Shown: positions 44,013 to 55,210 of the stretch, piece by piece
Position numbering within the stretch: position 1 is the first letter of the stretch
Layout: every line of letters begins with the position of its first letter
Origin: Hoplostethus atlanticus
Lineage: Eukaryota; Chordata; Actinopteri; Trachichthyiformes; Trachichthyidae
Direction: 5' to 3'
Assembly: GCA_034670405.1 (NCBI GenBank)
Contig: JAXDDX010000187.1
Span: 1-64,000, forward strand
Length of the DNA: 64,000 nucleotides
Position numbers and translations under genes: made by a program
The notes under the pieces: model-generated
Database searches by the model: none
Told to the model about the DNA's origin: nothing
What the model saw: only the letters and a program-made list of their open reading frames with translations

Positions 44013-46059
44013 ACATCCCATATCAAAAGGCGACATTGTTTCAGTGTCAGATCAACCAAACTCCACTCTATTTTCTCCTCTCCTCTTACTATTGTTTCCT
44101 TTGGCGAAAAACAATGTCTGTGTGGTTGAATTCACAGTAGATTTTGAAATGTTTGTGTGCTTTCAGAGCACGTTGAGACGATGCATTATTTGGTTTGAAA
44201 ACACAGTAAAACGGAAAACAGAACATGCATTTTAGTAAAGTTCAAATCCCAAACGTTATTGTCAGCAAGACATTCTATGCAATACAATACTCACAATAAA
44301 GAAAAATAAAGACACATTCATAATGAATGTTTTATTTTAAATATCAGTGCCTTTGATTCAACAGAATATGTGTGTGTGTGTGTGTGTGTGTGGCTTCCTG
44401 ACATTTTTATCAGCTGTCAGCATGGATATTATTCTGCCCTTTCTGCAGTCCTGGAGGCCATGGAGGCAGCCCAATATCTCCTACAGTATCTCCTATCTAT
44501 ATATATATGTGTCTGCATTGTTTGTGTATGTGCGTGTGTGTGTGTGTGTGTGTGTGCGTGTGTGTGCGTGTGCGCACTAGTGGGCTGTTTGGTGGCTGAT
44601 ACTGGGTGAAGGCTGTATACTCCCATGACAGGATCTTCCTCCTGCCAACGTGGCCCTGCTTGGGCCACACACACACACACACACACACCTGCGTCAATGT
44701 TCTTTCCATTCATTTTCCTCTTTGTTGATCTATTTATCGTCTCACTTTCTCATTCACATCCCCATCCTTTTACGCTCCTCTCGTGTTCCTCTCCATATGT
44801 CGTGGTTGTTGTACGGTTTCAGTTTTGTATTGGTTTGAATTGTCACACCAGTAAAGGTGTCCTCTGCCCCAGTGGAGCTGGTTGGACTGGTTTCCAGAAC
44901 AGCACAGATGGGCTGAGAGAGACTTTCTGATCCTGACCCAAATCTAACACCGCCCCCCCCCCCCAAGGTCACTGGGACCATTGGTGTGTGTGTGTGTGTG
45001 TCTTGATCAACACAGATGTCTGACTATGCTTCACACAACCTTAATCAACAGACCGCTCGCTATCAACTCACACACAATCAAGCTCCCTCCCCCCTTTAGT
45101 CCAATCTAAGCCCCGGCGTCCCCTCGGGGGCCAAAGTTGGTGACCCCCCGCTGACAGGACAGCGACGATGACCTTTAGCAGCGATGGCCGCTGACGTCCC
45201 TCTGAAATGTCGAGCTGAATGTCAGGGCGTGACCTTGGGGCAGGGGTCAACGCCGCAGCCTCACTCTGCTGCAACGAGGCTAAAAAAAGATACCAGCTCC
45301 GGCAGACGTCCTACCCACCCTGTCACAGGGAGATAGTTGTGTGTGTGTGTGTGTGGAGGGGGGGGGGTTCCAGCGCTGAAATACCATCGCAGACTTGTTT
45401 GTTGAATCTCCTCGTCCGCCATCGTTGCTTTTTCCAAATGGCTCTCAAAGTGATGAGCGGGGGACTCCCAGAGGGTCCTTGACTTGGTTCCTGAAGGTTC
45501 CTCCCAGCAAAATGAGGAATCATTTAATTTCAATTCATTACCAAACCAACTGCAACAAAAATCAAATTGAGGTTTGGGGCCAAAAGTGTTTCTATTTGGG
45601 CATCTGGGATATGAACATGGCTCAGAAGCCCTTCTTTAGAGGTTTGAAGTTCATCTAGCTAGTGTAGTCAATCTGAAGCATGTGTGATGGAGCAGTTTTT
45701 CCTCACTACACCAATCATGCGGTCCGATTAATCACACGTTACGATGTGATCGGATGCTGGTAATATTGATATTAGGGTTAATTTTCCCGATGCTAGCGAG
45801 TTATGAAACTAGAAGTGTGTGCGGGGTCACACTGTATGTGGGTGGTAACTCCTAGGCTTTGTGTGCAGTGACATTTTGCACCCTTTGGGAAAGCAGTTTA
45901 TGAGTCATTTAGCTGACTCAGAGCAGTAAGGCCGGTTTTCAGCGGTAGCCATGTCAGGTCCTGCGACATGTTTTTGTTTCCGTGTTTGAAACTTGTGATT
46001 TTGATGCCAGCGCATCTTTAAAATGTTAAAAATACTCTGATATAAAATTCAGGCCATAC
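44013..46059. other. Intergenic with (GT)n, (CA)n and poly-C
   Basis: (GT)n at about 44368-44392 and 44527-44575, (CA)n at 44669-44690, poly-C at 44949-44963, (GT)n at 44983-45001. The stretch 45080-45330 is GC-rich and unique. No gene is supported. Confidence 0.45.
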
Positions 46060-46520
46060 CCTTTCTTTCTCTTTCCCTCTCTCCCTTCCCTCTTCTTTCT
46101 ATCTCCCCTGTTTCTCTCTCCCTCTACCTCTGTTGCTCCCCTCCCTTACTCTGTGCCTTCTCTCCCTCTTTTCCTTCCTCTTCTCTCTCTTGCTCCCTCC
46201 TTCTCTCCCTCTTTCCCTTCCTCTTCTCTTGCTCCCTCCCCTCTTTCCTTTCCTCCTCTCTCTCGCTCTCCCTCCCTTCCAATCTCTCTCTTTTCCTCCC
46301 TCTTTCCCCCCCACCACCCTCCTTATCCTCTCTTCCTTTCTCCCTCCTTCTTTCTTGCTTCCCTCTCTCTCCCCACCCGCCCTATCTCCCCTCCTTTCTC
46401 TCTCCTCCTCTTCCTCTCCTTCATCTCACCTCTTTCCCTTTCCTCTCTCTCTCTGCTCCCTCTTCTCCATCCATCCATCCCTCTCTCCTCCCCTCCCCTC
46501 CCCTCCCTCGATTCCCTCTC
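46060..46520. repeat. 460-bp polypyrimidine tract
   Basis: Nearly all C and T on the plus strand (CTCCCTC, TTCCTC, TCTCTC). The mirror of the polypurine tract at 43.6 kb, in opposite strand orientation. Confidence 0.95.
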
Positions 46521-48031
46521 TCGCTCCTACCCTGCGATCCCGCTGCGTTCCTTCTTTATTTACCAGAGAAGCCGGTGAGTTTTCCAGCGGGCCCTGACAC
46601 TTTAGGCTCTGATGGATAGGCCTGCCAGCGGACGAGTGTGATAAACGGCAAGGTGATGGATCGATCTGCCGGGGCGGTGGAGACATCACACCGCAGTTTC
46701 ACAGTTGCACAGCGCCAGGCAGCGGGAGGGCCCGAGGGCGGCCATTTTGTGCCAAGCCGGAGACCCTTAATGGAGGAACGGGGACCTAATGAGGCCGGAT
46801 GATTAGACGGGCAAAGAGATTGGGGTGGGGGAGAGGGAGGGGCAGTCTGGCACTTTACAGAGTTTACATTCGTAGAAGCATTAGTGGAGGTAAAGTTACT
46901 GGCGTGAAGTAAAAGTACAATGTAGCTCCTTTAAAGTACTTGACTAAAGTAAGTGACAGTGTTCTGAAAGTAAGCTTTTGAAATTCACATCATTATTTGA
47001 TAATGGAAAAAAAAACGCCCCTGAAAATACCCATTTACATTTTCAACGTTTGTTAGCTTTTAGCTATTAGCTATCCAGCTACCTAGCAAGACTAGCAATC
47101 TAGCTAGACAACAACCAGGCTAACACAAGCAATACTGCATGAATGGCTTTTTGGCAAATGTTAGCTAAGCTTCTATCATGGATACATTTGAGCATTTAAT
47201 GTTCTATTTAGCTAATTGTTGACTAAGCTAACGGTCAGCTAATTGTTGCAGGTTTGATGTAGATCGACAATGCTTGTGGGGAGCCTATAAAGTGTGTACT
47301 CTGTAATGGATGCAATTTAAAATGCAAGGAAGTACAGTCAAAACATATTTAAGTAAAACTAGTGACTGACTTCAAAAAATACTCAAGTACATTTACACAG
47401 AAAGTACACAAAAGCTACTCAGTTACAGTAATTTGTCTCCTACAGGAGTATCTATCTTTCTGTTCTTTCTTTCCTCTAGTGCCACACCCTAATCTAAGTG
47501 AGTCCAAATTTGACCTTGTAGTTTGTATTACAATGTAGACAAAAGATCAACAATAATCTTTGGAAATCTATTTTGAAGCTATATCTAAAAAAATTTAAAA
47601 AAATCACACCAGGGGAGCATTCAGGAGCAGTGTTTCTGCTAAGCTGATAGCCTGGTGACCTACGTCTAGTTATTTATTACACTGACCCAAAAAGCTGATC
47701 AGTCATGGTCTACTTATGTAAGCAGGTTTTGAAGTTTGGGTGACTAAATGCAGGGATTTTGGGTTGAGGGTTTTAGTGAAACAACGGCCCTGATTATCAT
47801 GTTTTCTCTCCTTTCTTAGCCCCCGGCTCTCAGAAAGCTGGTTGTAATAGCATCTAGTGGCCAGTAGAGAGAGCTCTCACCCTGCACCTGGGCCGGATCG
47901 TTGGGTCTTAACTAAACTGTTGAGAGAGATATATATCTGTGTGCTTGTGTGTGTGTGTGTGTCAAAAGTTGTAATTGTATGACTTTACCTGGGTATAAGG
48001 GAGAGAGAGAGAGAGAGAGACTGAGAGAGGG

Positions 48032-48076
<45 letters not shown>

Positions 48077-49020
48077 TACCAAGATTAGATTAGTCTTATT
48101 TTCTTCTCACATCGTACATAATAGAATGAAATGAAAAGCAGCCCTGTGAAGAATGCAGTCAAACTGTACTTCACCTATTATGATCAATAAACAATTAACC
48201 AGTAATTCAGCAGCACGCAATTGAGCTGCATCGTCGATGATGCCCGACAAATAAAGCATCTCAAAATCTCAAAAAAAGCAACAGATGTTCTAAAATTAAT
48301 TATCGTATCTTTCCAAAAGCTCGAAGAAATCTCCCAATGCCACAAAAGCTTCGAGCGAAACCCGGGCCTGTTTTTTTTTTCACATAAAAGTCACGCTGGG
48401 AGGAAAACGTCTGAATCATTTTAGCGCTCAGTAAATTAATAAACCTTCACTACTTTGTGGACAAAAAATGTTTAATACATCACCGACTCCTCCCGTAAAA
48501 AGTCACTTTTCCAAACGCGATGCTGATATCATGGCTGCCAAAGTGCCACCGGCGCGGATCACTTATGAGATTGAACGCTGCTCGTATCTCACGGCGCGTC
48601 CTGCAGGTGACATATATAAAGAGATCAGTCACTGGATGTTTAATGTGATGGGGTGGCTCGGCCGCCGCCGCCGCCACCCGCCGCCGTCGGAGGAAATTAT
48701 CACCAGCCGCCTGCAAAACGCTGGTTAAATTTACCACTGTAGCTGGGATTTCATGTACTCAACTGGCTGCTTAAGCCATCTCAAACATGCATGTTGTATT
48801 CTATTTCAACCTGTAGTAGTTGTTGAGGGAGGGAACGGCGTCGCTCATCCACTTTCCCCCACCGCGTTTTGCCAAGCAGGTCCAGGGAATCAAACTGGTG
48901 ATGCTATGGGCACAAGCCTGCCTCTCTGACCTCTAAGTGACCTCTAGGATTATACAGATTATATTCTGCAAATCTTAATGATGTCATCTTTATCTATATA
49001 GTATATTCTAGAAATGTGTA
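46521..49020. other. Intergenic; candidate regulatory blocks and microsatellites
   Basis: 46560-46830 and 48440-48735 are non-repetitive, with a mix of GC-rich and TAAT-containing sequence; the second includes a GCC-repeat stretch (48661-48680). (GA)n/(GT)n lies at 48001-48075. A dispersed repeat at 47012-47290 shares sequence with 58800-59030. Confidence 0.35.
47012..47290. repeat. Dispersed repeat, copy 1 (partner 58800-59030)
   Basis: Both copies contain CCTGAAAATACCCAT, then CTAGC/TAGCTA-rich sequence and GACAACAACCAGGCTAACAC (ATAACAACC in the partner). Family unknown. Confidence 0.6.
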
Positions 49021-49066
49021 GAGAGAGGTAGGTAGGTAGGTAGGTAGGTGGATGGATGGATGGATG

Positions 49067-49097
<31 letters not shown>

Positions 49098-49272
49098 GAG
49101 AGATCGATAGACAGACAGACAGACAGATAGATAGATAGATAGATAGACAGATAGATAGATAGACAGATAGACAGATAGATAGATAGACAGATAGATGGAT
49201 AGATGGATGGATAGACAGATAGATGGATGGATAGACAGATAGACAGATGGATAGATAGATAGATAGATAGAT
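49021..49272. repeat. Compound tetranucleotide array (GGTA/GGAT/GATA/GACA)
   Basis: 250 bp of interleaved four-base units. It gives false ORFs made of Y, L, S, I and P on the minus strand. Confidence 0.97.
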
Positions 49273-49384
49273 ATGATCCTCCCACCTTTCATTCACTCAT
49301 CTCTATCCAAGGGTTTCATATTTCTTTCTCCCTGTCTCTTTCCCTCTCTTTACCAACCCCTTCCCCCACATGAGGACTTGAGAA

Positions 49385-49386
<2 letters not shown>

Positions 49387-49432
<46 letters not shown>
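49387..49432. repeat. (CA)n microsatellite
   Basis: About 23 perfect CA units. Confidence 0.97.
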
Positions 49433-49560
49433 GTGACGAGGAGGAAACTTTTCTGCGGCGGCTCGCTGTGAAGAGAGCCGCCTAATTAAAAAGATCATGA
49501 ATATTCATGAGACACTTGTACGGCTCCAGCTAATTACATATTCAGAGAGGTTTGGTTGCC
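49433..49560. promoter_or_regulatory. Candidate conserved non-coding element
   Basis: Contains GCCTAATTAAAAAG, TCATGAATATTCATGAGA (inverted repeat) and AGCTAATTACATATTC. Homeodomain-type TAATTA cores close together, set between microsatellites. No direct proof. Confidence 0.3.
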
Positions 49561-49620
49561 GGTGCTGGCGTGAGTGGTCTGATTCAACCCCAGCACACTG
49601 ACATCTCAATAAAACACAAC

Positions 49621-49767
49621 CGTGTGTGTGTGTGTGTGTCTGCACGTGTGCATATGTTGGATTTTTCAGTGGGTGTTTGTGTGTGCTAGATTCTACTATG
49701 TGTGTGTGTGTGTGTGGGTTTGTTGAATTCTACCAATTCTACAGTGTATGCATGTTTATTAGATTCT

Positions 49768-49812
<45 letters not shown>

Positions 49813-49845
49813 GGATTCTACAGTGTGCGTGTTTATGTGTGTACA
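49621..49845. repeat. (GT)n minisatellite with TTGGATTCTACAGTG spacers
   Basis: GT runs separated by variants of TTGGATTCTACAGTGTG, seen around 49660, 49690, 49725-49745 and 49812. The same spacer appears at 61955-62160 and 62690-62965. Confidence 0.8.
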
Positions 49846-50059
49846 GAGAACAGGGCTGACTGAGGACATTGTTGGACACAGGCTGTAAAACATTGATGAG
49901 CTCTGAACCACCACAGTGAACCGCTGCCTCACTACCATCCAGGAACGTGTAGCCTGTAAGGGCACGAGGAAACCAGCTCAAACTTCAACAACTTTCATTT
50001 GCCAAATTCAATAAATGTGCACGATTTTGCGTTGGCGTGACTGGTGCCGAAATACAGAA

Positions 50060-50320
50060 CACTGCAAAAATGGCCAAGTCATTTGGTCTCAAATTCAGCT
50101 GTAACATGTTATTTTTCTTAAAAGTGAAACATTCTGCCAGTGGGGTGAGACAGTTCCACTTTTCCAATACAGTTTCTCGTTTCAGTGGAAATATCGTGGA
50201 ACAAGGCGGAATAAGACAGATCTTCATTAGCATCAAGAAAATGACACTTGATTCAAGAACATTCTTGATACAAGTGGACTTATCGTCCCCCCACTGGCAG
50301 ACTTTTTGTTTTTAACTCAA
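50060..50320. repeat. Dispersed MITE-like repeat, copy 3
   Basis: Starts CACTGCAAAAATGGCCAAGT and shares several blocks with 24640-24970. It probably belongs to a DNA-transposon-derived family with CACTGCAAAA ends. Confidence 0.6.
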
Positions 50321-52429
50321 TGCTTCATTAAATGACTTGTTCTTTCATTGTCACCCAGTTACTTACTCAACAGGAGATCATAATCATAACTGAGAAAAAT
50401 TGAAACTAAAAAAACATCATTGACAAAGACATGAGTACTCCCAAAAGGACCCTCAACTTGCTGCACTTTAGATTCTCAAGGGGGGGTCCAGGGGCCCCCA
50501 GGGGTCCTTTAGGTAGTTTCATTGATTCCCAAGGAAAATGAGGAATAGTTTTTGCTATTATATACTGAAAACTATTCTAAATATTTTCACTATTACCCCT
50601 CCCCCCACAGTAGAGTGCAGACAGTTACACTGTGGACACTGAAACCAATGAAGAATATAGACATACGTATACATTCTCCCATTGTGATAGGGTCCCTATG
50701 GGAATATTATAGAAATATAATTTTTTGTTAGGGATTATCAATATTATCAGTCTAATACAGCGTCTAAGCATTTACGGGGCAGAGTGAGGGAAATCCTGAT
50801 TCGTTACTCAGTGAACAACTGCTGAAAGAGGAGGATGATAAAGGCGGGAGGAAGAGGAAAAGAAAGCGGGGATGAAAAAGTGAAAGGGAGGAAAGCGGCG
50901 GGGAATAAAAAAGGAAAAAAAGTGGAGTAAGACAGGAAAGATAGTGGGGTTAGAGGAAGTAGAGATGGGAATTACAGTGCAGAGTCTGATGGGTTGGCTA
51001 ATCACCACTTTGCCCTGCCTAATGTGGAGCCCCTGTGGCAACAGAACATGTTTTATTCACACACTTATTACATCCCCGTCCACACTCATAGTTAGCAGTT
51101 AGCGCTTAGCACTAGATGGCACTGGTACCATGGCAGCACAAGCTAAACGTCCACTGGAGGAGTTTCATTTTGAAGTGAGATATGGGCTGCTTGCCTAGCC
51201 CAGCTAATGTTTGATTTCTGAGGAAGCACAGTATCATATAGCAAAATGCCATAATGCTTATAGTAAGACATTTACTTTATCAGACAAAAAAGCTAACTAG
51301 CTACATTCTAAGAATATAGCTAACATTAACTCTCTTAACTTAACTTAGCATAGCTAGCTTGAATTTCTTTGTGAGTGTAAGCATACTAAGAGAAAAATGA
51401 TTAAAACAAATATTTTATTAATATGAACAACACTAACAATAAAATAATAAAGAAGCATTACAGTATTTTAATCTAAAAAAAATTCACAATCCTCTAACTG
51501 TGATTTGTTATAAGCCAATCACTGAATAGGCAATTATCAAACAGTAACAAAAACATAATTCACATTATTTCATGCATAAATATCAACTTTTATAAAATGT
51601 ATATTTTGTATTATAATAACAAAGTTGTAGACTATTATAATTTAATTATATTTTAAATGTGTTAACTTAAGCATGCTTCTTGTGCACATATAATTCTATT
51701 CAATTCACTATTAATATTGTTCTGAAGGGTGGCATCTTGCCCTGGGTTACGTCACCTGAAAGCCAACTAGCATCACTTAGCTTTAGCCTAGTCTTGGAGG
51801 CTGGCAAGTAAGGGTAATAGCAAGCTGACAGCTAAATGTACATTTAGAAAATGCAAAATAAGATGACACAAACCCTTGCTGCCATGAAAGAATAACTGTT
51901 AGGAAATACTTTTGAAGTTATTGGGTTTCTGAAGACCTTTGCTTATAGCAGAGGCACATTTTTCAGATATATTATATTATATAGTAGCAGTATATTTTAA
52001 ACTAAATTTTGTTAGAAAACCCTTCACTTATACCTTTTGGTTGTCTGTAGACGTTTTCGTCAATGTTAAGAATAAAAACTGCTTCGATGACATCACTTAC
52101 TGTCTGTCATAATCCCAATGTAGCAAACATTTCTTGGTATCAAGATATTGACACTTGACTCAGGAAAAGTCTTGATACAAGAGGATCTGCATTGGAAACA
52201 AACAAAACTGACATTAGACTAAACTGTCATTTAGTCAACTAAAAGCTAAATGACTAATGTGTAACAGAAACTCAGCGCTGTCAAATAGTTACAGGTTACC
52301 TGGCAGAATACCAAGTCCTTGATGAAACAAAAATGTGTAGGACGGGAAAAAGACGCAGGAGAAGGGGGGAACTGATGATTTAAAGCGAGTCCTTTTGAAA
52401 AGACAAAACAATGGAGACGATTCCGATAT
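50321..52429. other. Intergenic, AT-rich
   Basis: The stretch 50640-50760 belongs to the CTATAATA-type repeat. 51290-51370 is rich in TAGCTA words. 51400-51720 is very AT-rich. A short relative of the CACTGCAAAA repeat lies at about 52118-52205. No gene is seen. Confidence 0.4.
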
Positions 52430-52745
52430 TTGACCACGCGCTAATTATTTCGGGCCGTTAGCGATCGTTTGTGTGTGTGTGTGTGTCGGAGTGTATGTGC
52501 ACAATCCCGTGCGCTCGCTGGGTGTTATGAGGGGGACATGCTGGCCATATGGAAAAGACAATGAAGTAGAGTAATTAAAACAGAACAAAGAAGAGAAGCG
52601 CCGGCACCATAATTAGAACACTGATTAATCAGCTGATAATTTTATCTTGATTAATGTGACTGATTTTCTCTTCGTTTTGACCCTAGCCAGTCAGGCCCGG
52701 TCCAATTAAATTTAAATTATGCCTCGGAATCTGTCCAGGCCACCC
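52430..52745. promoter_or_regulatory. Candidate conserved non-coding element
   Basis: Contains GCTAATTATTTCGGG, AGTAATTAAAAC, ATAATTAGAACACTGATTAA, ATCAGCTGATAA, TTGATTAATGTGAC and CCAATTAAATTTAAATTATG. This is the densest set of homeodomain-like AT cores within unique sequence in the window. The regulatory role is inference from composition. Confidence 0.35.
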
Positions 52746-54639
52746 CCTCCTCCTCTGTCCCCTCCTAATACACCAGAAACACACACATGCACACTATGCA
52801 TGCACTCATGCATGCACTAGAGCATGCACACACACATGTGCAAGTGCATGCACATACACACGCTTTCCTTCTACCCCCTTTTTTCTGTCTTTCTTTCAAC
52901 TTCCCCCAAAATTCCCTCACAGGCTGCAAGTTAAATCTCATTATTTTGCAACGTATGTAATGTGGGAGGGAGAAGAAGATGAAGGTGTCCTGGAGTAAAA
53001 CGTACACACACACTCACACACACTACACACAATTCCTTAGAACATGTGTACACAACATTAAAGCTTTCAAGTTTCAAGGTATGAAATACTACGACTCCGG
53101 TCAACCTTTTTTTTTCTTCGTGTCTCCGTAAAAACCCACACTTGTTTTCAGCCCTGTCGAGGTTCCAGCAGTCGTGAGCGTCCATCAGAAAGGCCTTCCC
53201 ATCAGCTGGTGGGCTTACACCCACCCAAGTGTTGTTTTGGCATGGCATGTCATCCCCTATATTACCTATCACTGTCTAGTAAAGCAGAAATACCATGAAA
53301 ATCATCTCTAAAAAGAATGGCAGGTTTACAAAAAAGAACCATAGTAATCCTATAATAAAGCCTAGAAGGATGCTATACAAAAATCCAATACGAATTGAAT
53401 AGTGTTATTATAGTGATACCATACAAGAAGAAAAAAGTCGCTATAAACTCACTAGTGAAAACCACAGACATGCTTAAAAGAATATGATAGGACTATTATA
53501 GTGATTTTCCATTATCAATATTGTCATTGTGATACAGTGCTTAAGTGCTCAAGTGCCATATATTCAACCACAACAGAGATTATCACTGGGAGTTTATCAA
53601 GTGTCAAATTGGCGTTAGGTGTTTTTGAATGACTTGAAATTAACTAAATACGTTTTAAACTGCCAAATAGTTGCAGTAAATTAGGGAGCTGATGTTGTAC
53701 GGGTTTATATGACCGTATAATGTCTCATCTGTCTGGCTTGTGTGTGGAGTTAGGAGGGGCTCATTGCACCTAAACACAAAGAAATGTGCACTGCGTTGGA
53801 GCCGCTGACCCTCGGTTTCTGCTCTTGCAGCCAGCCTTCCCCCTCCGGCCTCCCCACAGGCGCCAGAACCCATCTCTGTGATGCCCTACGATGGCAGGTG
53901 CATTTATTCTGTCAATTAGAAGAAGAGGGGGAAAACAGTTGGATGAGTAAATGAGAGAGAAAGCGCTCCTCTCCTGTCCTCTCTCGCTCCGTCCGTCCCT
54001 CGTTCCCTCCCCTCCTTTCTTGCTGTGTGGTTTTTTTTTTCTTTTGTTTTTTGGCCTCGGCTCAACTGACTGGCTCACCGCCAGGCCCCGCCGAGTGACT
54101 TTGGGCACGACTGCCAACGCACGCCAGCCCGCGCCACGCCGGCCCCACCACGCCGGCCCTCGTGTGCCAGCGCTGGCGGGGGCACCGCGGTTGGAGGGCA
54201 CCGCTGCTGTCGCCCATGGGCTGGGTCCCGCGGGGCAGACCGCGCAGGGGCCAGAGTGTTAATACCTTCAGATCTGGTTAAGAGCAGGGTGACAGCTCTG
54301 TTCCTCCGGTGAGGAGGTGGGTGGTGGGGGAGGAGGGGGAGGGAGGGGTAAAGGGCATCTGCTTTCCATCCAGATCCAGGATAAACTGGCGCGCACAGGT
54401 GCAGGCCACGAAGGACACTTGAGTACACACTTATTGTACACAACACAAGCATATGCCCGCACAGCCCTATAGGAAACCATGTGAGCGTGCACGTTATTGC
54501 GCTGTAGTTGTAGTAGTGTAGGTGTTATGAATCTCCTTATTGTCTGAGAGGTATTTCAATTGTTTTTGTGCATTGTGTATCATATTGTATCATATTGTGT
54601 GGCTTCATATCCAGAGATGTAGTGGAGAGTAAACCCACC
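52746..54639. other. Intergenic; no gene confirmed
   Basis: CA-rich stretch at 52775-52865. The segment 53145-53272 reads on the minus strand as an open frame with ordinary-looking residues, but no flanking splice sites or known family support it. 53330-53550 is a CTATAATA-type repeat. 54090-54260 is GC-rich. Confidence 0.4.
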
Positions 54640-55210
54640 TCATCTAAGTTATTGCATTTTCCCTTTCGCGTGCAACTACCTCAGAGTTACGGCGAGCTTT
54701 TTAAACTCCCGTGAATTTCATAGCACATGCCTATTTTTGTCCCGTATCTCTTCAGCCGCCGTTGAAGTGGTCAGTGGGTTTTTTCCACAGAAATTATGTT
54801 GTCTTCTCTCAGCCCCTAGACCCCCACCCCCAACCCCCCTCCCCGTCCTAGGCCCCTTGTCTTGCTGTGCCAGTCTGGCTAGTCGATAAATAAATGATGA
54901 AATGTGAAATGAATAAAAACATGAATGACTGTGGCGATGACACTGTGTGACAGCCCAGAGATGGGAATTAGGAGCCAAAGCGGCGCTAAAGCTGGGTTAT
55001 TGGGCAGGGGCCCCGCTAACGAGCCGTGAGATTGAGTTTGACACGTCGAAGAACAGGTGCTCATTTATTTTCCCCAAAATAAAAGGACCCCGCCGCCGCG
55101 CTGCCCGCTGGCTCGCCTGTCCAAAATAACACAACGGCGCGAAGCCGGTCGATGTGCTTTCGCGCCGGCGTGTTATTTCGCGCGATGTCAAAACGGGCTA
55201 ATTAAAAACA
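54640..55210. promoter_or_regulatory. Candidate conserved non-coding element cluster
   Basis: Unique sequence including CGATAAATAAATGATG, GAATAAAAACATGAATGACTG, CTCATTTATTTTCCCC, TGTTATTTCGCGCGATG and GGGCTAATTAAAAAC next to GC-rich stretches. Ends at a poly-T run (55219-55236). Inferred from texture only. Confidence 0.3.

Noticed and set aside
43499-44059. 186-codon S/P/L-rich minus-strand ORF
   Set aside because: Product of the polypurine tract.
46133-46597. 154-codon S/P/L-rich plus-strand ORF
   Set aside because: Product of the polypyrimidine tract.
48959-49296. Y/L/S/I repeat ORFs on the minus strand
   Set aside because: Product of GATA/GACA/GGTA tetranucleotide repeats.
53145-53272. 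Minus-strand frame with ordinary protein-like composition
   Set aside because: No matching neighbouring exon, no clear acceptor and donor in phase, and no family recognised. Kept only as an unproven possibility.
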